NCBI RefSeq assembly: GCF_018687715.1
Contig: NC_056764.1
Coordinates: 9,176,001 to 9,240,000 of the forward strand
DNA length: 64,000 nt
Reading direction: 5' to 3'
DNA from: Carya illinoinensis
Lineage: Eukaryota > Streptophyta > Magnoliopsida > Fagales > Juglandaceae
Shown: positions 57,536-64,000 of the stretch, piece by piece
Layout: every line of letters begins with the position of its first letter
Position numbering within the stretch: the first letter of the stretch is position 1
Program-made: the position numbers and the translations under genes
Notes under the pieces: model-generated
Database searches by the model: none
Seen by the model: the letters and a program-made list of their open reading frames with translations, nothing else
Told to the model about the DNA's origin: nothing

Positions 57536-58375
57536 TTAAAGATCAAAATCTTCTATGGAGAGAGACACAACATTAGCATCATTTCTAGTATCTCTATTTA
57601 CTGATTTGGAGCCACTTGCCGAACCTGCTTCAGCTCTTGGATAATTTTTTTTAACGTATCTAGATTGTCCACACTCCCAGCAGACTACTTTCTTCTTCAT
57701 GGAGTTCTTCATCTTTTCATTTCCAGCTACTACCATTACAAAGTTCTCAAGTGGAATATTACTTTCACTACTTAGTTTTCTCTCTTCAGAAAATATTTTA
57801 CTGATAACTTCTGAAAAAATTATTTTCTCCTTCCCATGTATCAAAATAGGTTTCATGTGCTCATATAAAGGTGGAAAAGACTAGATGAGTCTCAAGGCTT
57901 GATCGTCATCATCAATTTTAACTCCAATAGCTTCTAACTCAGTGACAATGCTATTGAGAACGCTTAAATGATCTGAAATAGTTGTACCTTTACTCATCCG
58001 CAGTGTATAAAACTGCTCCTTCAGGTACACACGATTTGAGACACTATTCGTCTGATACAACTCTTCAAGTTTTTTCCAGAGTTCCTTTATCGTAGATATT
58101 CCATGCAAATTTGCAAGAACATTTTTGCTCAAGCACAAACGTATCGCACTTGTTGTTCTCAAATCTAGATTCTCACAATTTTCATCGCTCATTTTAAATC
58201 TGCTCCTTTCACCAGTCACACTAATACCAGTGCTGACTTCAGGTGTTGGTCTGTTCTTCAATGGCTTGTGTAATTCTGATTGAATCAAGACATTCTTGAC
58301 TTATACTTGCCACAAGCCAAAATTGATTTTTCCATCAAATTTCTCCACCTCAAATCTGACAAGATTTGAAGGCAT
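57536..58375 (-). pseudogene. Copia gag with decayed zinc knuckle
   Basis: Minus strand from the ATG at 58375 (MPSNLVRFEVEKFDGKINFG). Two in-frame stops occur (after LWQV, and after ALRLI near 57881). VYLKEQFYTLRMSKGTTISD is a typical copia gag stretch. The zinc knuckle reads CWECGQSRYVKKNYP, with the His and last Cys of CCHC both replaced by Tyr. Confidence 0.85.
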
Positions 58376-58576
58376 ACTTCCGGATATTACTTTGATGAAT
58401 TTACTGTAGAAATGAATAGTACCTCACTAAGTCAGTTCCTAAGAAAGATTGGAGAGTCACAATGGACACACTTAAAATTTTCAATCTCCTAGACAGAACC
58501 TCCTTAGACTGTACGTATCTACACTACCACACCAAAACTCCACCCTACAAAAGAACCTAGTGGCTCTGATACCAAT

Positions 58577-59000
58577 TGTTGAAAATTTGGACCTCCCAAA
58601 TTCACTCCCCTTAGGATCTACAATTTGCAGGAATAATAAGAAAAATAGAGAAATAATAACAATACAAGAAATTTATGTGGAAACTCCAAAATAGAATAAA
58701 AACCACCAGACTCAGATAAGAAAATTCACTATGTGAAAAATTGTTACAATCATACAATTTTTCTCCTCATCCCAAACACACCCATAAAACTTCCCCACTA
58801 GTAAAACTTTAATTTTAAACCTCTTCCCCTTTTACAAAAAGGCTAACAGAGGATTTTAACTAAAGTCAAAAGTTATTAAATAAGCTTTCAACTGGTCACT
58901 TAAACTAAGAGACTAAGCCTCTAATTTATAATCTTAAGGATTTGCTCCTTCTTTATTTTCCATCGGTGTGGGATTAAACAAAGGAGCACAAAAGTCAACA
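58577..59000 (-). repeat. 5' LTR of the gag-only copia element
   Basis: 424 bp, TGTTGAAAAT to GTCAACA, followed by TTAAC. Confidence 0.9.
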
Positions 59001-59610
59001 TTAACTTAGCTTAAATCTCTATTTGTCAAAACCAAAAATCATGTACCTGTAATCATTAAGACTGTGTAGAGATATGCATTAAGTAGTTCTTACCAATGAG
59101 GGCAACGAGATCTTTGGTGTCGAGACCTTTTTCTACAAATTTTTGCTTTTGAACATCAACAGAGTCTCTAAAGCCAGGCAAATTGGTGGTATCTGAGGCC
59201 AATGATACCCTACCATCTCTATGTCCTGTGGGCACTTGCCAGCTCTATCCCTTAGTCTGCAATAACAATTGATGATTGATCAATATAATATGGTTATAAG
59301 GTCTCATGCTTGATTATTGCTCATATATGTGTGTGCATGATCACAAACACAAATGCTTATACTGGATTATGACTTCAAATGTTCTCATTTCAAATGTTAT
59401 ATATGAAATGAACATCATGATATATATATATATATGGAAAACACTAAAAACACAAAGGAATCTCACAAACTAACGTATATTATTTCACGTTAATTAATTT
59501 TGTTTTCTCTTCTCTGTACACATCTCTCTCTCCCTCCCCTTCCCAGAGCCCTCCAGTCCTTGTCACCCTGTCCCATTGCTAAAAACCCACTTTCTTCAAA
59601 AATCCAAGTT

Positions 59611-59714
<104 letters not shown>

Positions 59715-60170
59715 TTATTTTATCAATCTCGCCCTTCTCTCTCACCAACCCATCAATCTTACTCTTTTCTCTTACTGCTCCAAGGAATCATTGACTTGTT
59801 CCAAGGACTTGATCTATCATATGCACTTAAAGACTTCTTTGAGAATGAGAGAGTTGAGGGACTTGAGGCTCTGTAGGTTTGGCTTGTTGGTTTTGGCTTC
59901 CGTATGCGGTTGAGGGGCTGCTTCTCTGTGGTCTTTGGTTTGACGGGTCACTTTCCTTTTAGCCATTATTTCATTTTCTTTTTTTTTTTCTTTGAGCCTG
60001 TGATAATAGCAAGATGGGACTGGGATTTGAGAGTTATAGTGGAAAGTGACAAAGTTAGGGATGATGTGCACCGACGACGACTACAAATAGCAAAAATAAC
60101 AAAGACAACAAATACCAAGTGTAAATGAATGGGCAAAAGCACTTGATGAAAGGAAACAACAAAAGGAAAA

Positions 60171-60174
60171 ATGT

Positions 60175-60263
<89 letters not shown>

Positions 60264-60303
60264 AGAAGAAGAAGAAGAAGAAGAAGAAGAAGGAGAAGAA
60301 GAG
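60171..60303 (+). repeat. Compound (GT)n(GA)n(GAA)n microsatellite
   Basis: GT about 60173-60199, GA to about 60260, then GAA to about 60290. It lies in intron 1 of the peroxidase pseudogene. Confidence 0.95.
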
Positions 60304-60507
60304 AAAAAGGGGACGATGAAACTCAAAGGAATTTGAAAAATGTTAGGGAAAGAAGAGTCAATGATATTCAAAGGCTGGACTTGGGAGGACTGAAGGGAAA
60401 GGAATTGGACAAATTTCGTCCAAACAAAGGGAAAAAAAAAAAAGCCTCACTTGGTATTATTGCCACGTTAGTACGTGGAAACCCTTTGTGGGAGTAGCGA
60501 GACTCTA

Positions 60508-61000
<493 letters not shown>

Positions 61001-61009
61001 TAATAAGAA

Positions 61010-63012
61010 ATGGGGTCGGGAGAGAACAGAGAATCAGCAAAGCTGCAAGTGCACAGTATCGTAGTTTTATAGTAAAGTAATAAGAAGAGTATCGTCCTCA
61101 GGGATTGGTACCTTACTCTTGCCAAATACCAAAATTATGCTAATCTCAATTTTATCTAGAGGAATCGCTAAGGTTTTTGTAGTAGCAAATAAAACTAGAT
61201 CAACTCAAGAGAAATAAGCAAAGAAAGTAAAACTGATGTTTGAAGATCAAATTCAATAGGGAAGAAAACTTCTAGGAAATCGATTTCACCATAATTCTTC
61301 ACTATGCTTTTCTCATCCAGCTAATTTAACTTAAACCTCTTTTGTCTATTAGCAAATCTCGAATTCATCCAAAAGCCTCTTTCGATAGTCAATTGGAATT
61401 GATTCTAGTTTATCAATTCACACAAGAGTATGCAAATTAAATAATCAAGAACGCAATAAGACCAATGATTTAATTACTACACAGGTTCATACAAGTCTTT
61501 CGATCTCTATACTTACCTATGCTGAAATATCCAAGATCTACCCTATGATTCCCTCTTTCGATAGCAAATCACAAGATTAATAATCATCTAATCAATGGCC
61601 AGTTAATTAGAAGCATTAAACTCAGAATAAATCAGATAAACAAAGAGAGAATTGCATTAAATTAGCATGGACAAACAAGCATAGTTCGGAATTAGGTTAC
61701 ATCGTTTTCCTAGAAAGAAGAAAATTTAGCTCATACTAGAATTGGAATTCAACATAAACGAATTCACCATAATTATTCTGAGAAGATGGGAAGAAGAAAA
61801 TAAACACTGAAAAATCCTCCTTGCAGCCTCAACTGGTCGTCAAAAGCTCAAGAGAACGATTCAACGCCTTTCTCCCGTCCGTGCTCGTGTAAGAATCCAA
61901 CGTACGTGCAATAAATTGGAATTCCGTCTCCAAAACAAATGATTTGAATCCCTCTAGCTATGTTTTTCTCTCCCAAAGAGTGTTCTCCAGTCAAAAACCG
62001 CGGCTCTAGAGTGAAGAATGGCCTTTTATATGGTCCCACGGCGGAAAACCTAAAATCTGTCAAAATACGATGTTCGCTCGAGCGGGGTGTCGAGCGCGCG
62101 TCGAGCGTTCGACTCTGCCTGATTTCGCTCGAGCGTCCTATCGAGCGCACATCGAGCGTTCGACTCTGCCTGATTTCGCTCGAGCGATAAATGTCTCCGC
62201 TCGAGCGATCTTCGTTTTTCAGCAACCCGCTCGAGCTCCCTGTCGAGCGGCAGTCGAGCGTTTGAATCTGCCTGAATTCGCTCGAGCGGCCAAAAGCCTC
62301 CGCTCGAGCGAACTTGTAAAATCTGCAATATGAAATTTTGCAAGCCATCAAATACCCCCAAACTTACAACTTTGTTTGTCCTCAAACAAAAAGAAAAACA
62401 AATGATAGTTTAGGCAATATCAACTCGACCCCAAAGAGAAGTATCATCATTCACCAAGCTTTTATGAATTTAGATTTCATCTCTAGTATCTTACTCTTTT
62501 AACATCAAAGATAGCAAGAAAATCAATCAAAAATTTTGCAATTTGTCAAGCAAGAGTTAGGCGTTTACTTCAACCTAAAGCTAAGACCTTGAGTGGGTGT
62601 GTGATATAGTCAATTTAACCTCAAACCACCTACAAACTCAGATAAAAGTAGAACAACCAAAATCAGAAGAATTCTCTTAAAACTTAACCCCATAAGTCCA
62701 ATTTTCAGAAATCCTCTCCACTAATGTAGTCAACACCAAAATCAAAGATCAAAAGGTCTTTATTAAGGTTGTAATGATAGGCCACAGGGTGAGGGTTAAG
62801 AAAGAACTGGATATGGGAAATTAAATCAAACTGGGAAAATACTTAGTGAAAAGAACATTAAAAGAGAAACTCACATGATTCAAATCATAGCTCTTTCTTG
62901 GCAATATGCTCATACTTGTGGCATTATTATTGCTGTAATCACTGATGTAATACCAACACTTCCCTTAACAAAATTTGAGGTAATTCACTTTCCGCTTGGC
63001 GACTTCTTTTTC

Positions 63013-63060
<48 letters not shown>

Positions 63061-64000
63061 TATATATCACTTCCTTTCTTCTTCTTCTTTTTCTTTGATC
63101 GAATAGAGCAAACATAATACGTTTCATCATGAAACCAATTTTCTCTTTTAAATGTAACTCTCCACCAAAGTATTTTCTCAAACTCTCAACGGTAGATTCA
63201 TTGTTTTTCAGGCTTAGAGCGGGCATGGTTTATGTAGTTTAAAGAATCAATAAAGGCTCATGAAGGCTCAAGGGGGTTGACTATGGAAACACACCATGTA
63301 ATGATGGCATGACATTTAGGACGGCTGGGAAAGCTTTTTGGTTATGCCAAAGAAATGCCTAGATCATTTCTCTAATATTTGGTCTCAACTAGGATTTCGC
63401 CTCAAGGACCCATCAACGGATTCTAGAGCAAAGCAAAATCGAACCTCCCTCTTTCAATTAATTCAACTTCTTCTCTTCATAAGCAAAATGGAATAAGAGA
63501 AAAACGACTATGTGCTCAATTGTGTTCAAGGTCAAAGATTTAAACCAAAGTACCCACAAAACTTCACTTGACATAAAAGAAATTTTTGAAAATTTTTCTC
63601 AAAACCATCTTCAATCACAAATTTCAGAGTCATAGAGAATTCAATCTTACTCCAATGCATGCTTGGTAAGAGACTCAAACAACCCATCAACAACCCAAGA
63701 CTTAGAAAACAAGAGGATCAAATGATTATAGGAGTTTACACCCCCAAACTTAAACTAAACAATGTCCTCATTGTGATGTAAAAGTAAAAAGGATTGAAGA
63801 AATAAAGGAACTTCCCTGGTTTTATGGTGAACCTTCCGAGGTTTTAAAATTTTCCAGCTCTTTATTCTTGCTAAATAAACCTGCATCAAAAACCAATTTA
63901 TTAAAACTTAAATAAATAAAGATAATAAAATAAATGAAAGAAATAAAGATAGATATATGGGTTGCCTCCCATAAGCGCTTGTTTTAAAGTCTACAGCCAG
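61010..64000. mobile_element. LTR-retroelement-like non-coding region, continues past the right edge
   Basis: The stretch starts with AAGTGCACAGTATCGTAG...CAGGGATTGG and ends with GGTTGCCTCCCATAAGCGCT. Both are sequences I associate with the non-coding parts of large plant LTR retrotransposons (Ty3/gypsy or LARD type). TACACCCCCAAACTTAAA at 63737 is similar. No gag or pol frame is visible within the window. A (T)n and (CTT)n tract lies at 63005-63095. The assignment rests on remembered motifs, so confidence is low. Confidence 0.4.
62075..62310. repeat. Array of CGCTCGAGCG palindromes
   Basis: Six perfect copies of the 10-bp palindrome CGCTCGAGCG (first at 62075, last at 62301-62310) and one partial copy occur in 236 bp. 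They are interspersed with TCGAGCG half-motifs and a repeated GTTCGACTCTGCCTGATTT spacer. The same module is in the LTR at 26827. Confidence 0.9.

Larger units (their letters stand above)
56756..59000 (-). mobile_element. Gag-only (pol-deleted) copia element in intron 2 of the peroxidase pseudogene
   Basis: LTRs are 56756-57180 and 58577-59000. The exact target-site duplication TTAAC is at 56751-56755 and 59001-59005. The primer-binding site TGGTATCAGAGCC on the minus strand perfectly fits initiator tRNA-Met. A purine-rich GCAAGGTAGAGAT lies next to the 3' LTR. The 1.4-kb interior encodes only gag. No integrase or RT was found, so it must have relied on proteins from another element. Confidence 0.9.

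Noticed and set aside
60081..60371. Open frames across the GT/GA/GAA repeat
   Set aside because: Simple-sequence artefact, low complexity on both strands.
62075..62310. CRISPR-like reading of the regularly spaced palindromes
   Set aside because: Plant nuclear context, irregular spacers that are themselves repeated, and the same module in an LTR. It is not a CRISPR array.
62939..63226. Lysine-rich frame near the right edge
   Set aside because: Created by (CTT)n/(T)n tracts in retroelement-like DNA.

Overview
The window is plant nuclear DNA, very probably from a woody eudicot. The evidence is spliced genes of flowering-plant families (class I small heat shock proteins, a UGT76-type glycosyltransferase, a CHX-type cation/H+ antiporter, a class III peroxidase, a FAR1-related protein) in an AT-rich, repeat-dense background. 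That background holds Ty1/copia elements primed by initiator tRNA-Met, LINEs, CACTA, hAT and Harbinger-like elements and many MITEs. I lean towards Fagales (walnut, pecan or oak relatives), but nothing in the sequence fixes the species.

Layout, left to right. 1-712: 5' part of a FAR1-related gene running off the left edge (minus strand). 2.3-2.7 kb: GC-rich 36-bp minisatellite. 4.69-5.45 kb: first class I sHSP gene with a clear heat shock element. 5.8-17.4 kb: a 5'-truncated LINE broken by three nested insertions: a 5.4-kb copia element with intact target-site duplication, an inverted second LINE, and a 2.8-kb CACTA element. 20.5-20.9 kb: a broken sHSP copy. 21.1-27.0 kb: a second copia element carrying a hAT element, which in turn contains a SINE-like piece. 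29.3-30.5 kb: a Harbinger-like element holding what looks like the 5' end of a host gene. 30.9-31.4 kb: second sHSP gene, a duplicate of the first. 32.5-39.9 kb: a near full-length LINE (minus strand) with a solo-LTR-like insertion and an internal inversion of its endonuclease region.

The right part is more genic. 44.6 kb: third sHSP gene. 46.9 kb: a fourth, atypical sHSP lacking the beta6 loop. 47.8-49.5 kb: UGT76-like gene (2 exons, 457 aa). 50.4-54.3 kb: CHX antiporter (3 exons, 792 aa). 56.2-60.8 kb: a dead peroxidase N1-like gene, with two nonsense codons, a truncated 5' end and a gag-only copia element in its second intron. 61-64 kb: retroelement-like non-coding DNA with an array of XhoI-type palindromes, continuing past the right edge.

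The four intact sHSP genes and one sHSP pseudogene form a dispersed tandem cluster of cytosolic chaperone genes. Their promoters carry heat shock factor sites, and the array has been pulled apart by transposons. The UGT, CHX and FAR1-like genes have no evident functional link to it. No previously undescribed molecular system is claimed. The least ordinary observations are the loop-deleted sHSP, the LINE with an inverted endonuclease segment, the three-layer nested insertion read through in one LINE frame, and the shared palindromic LTR modules.
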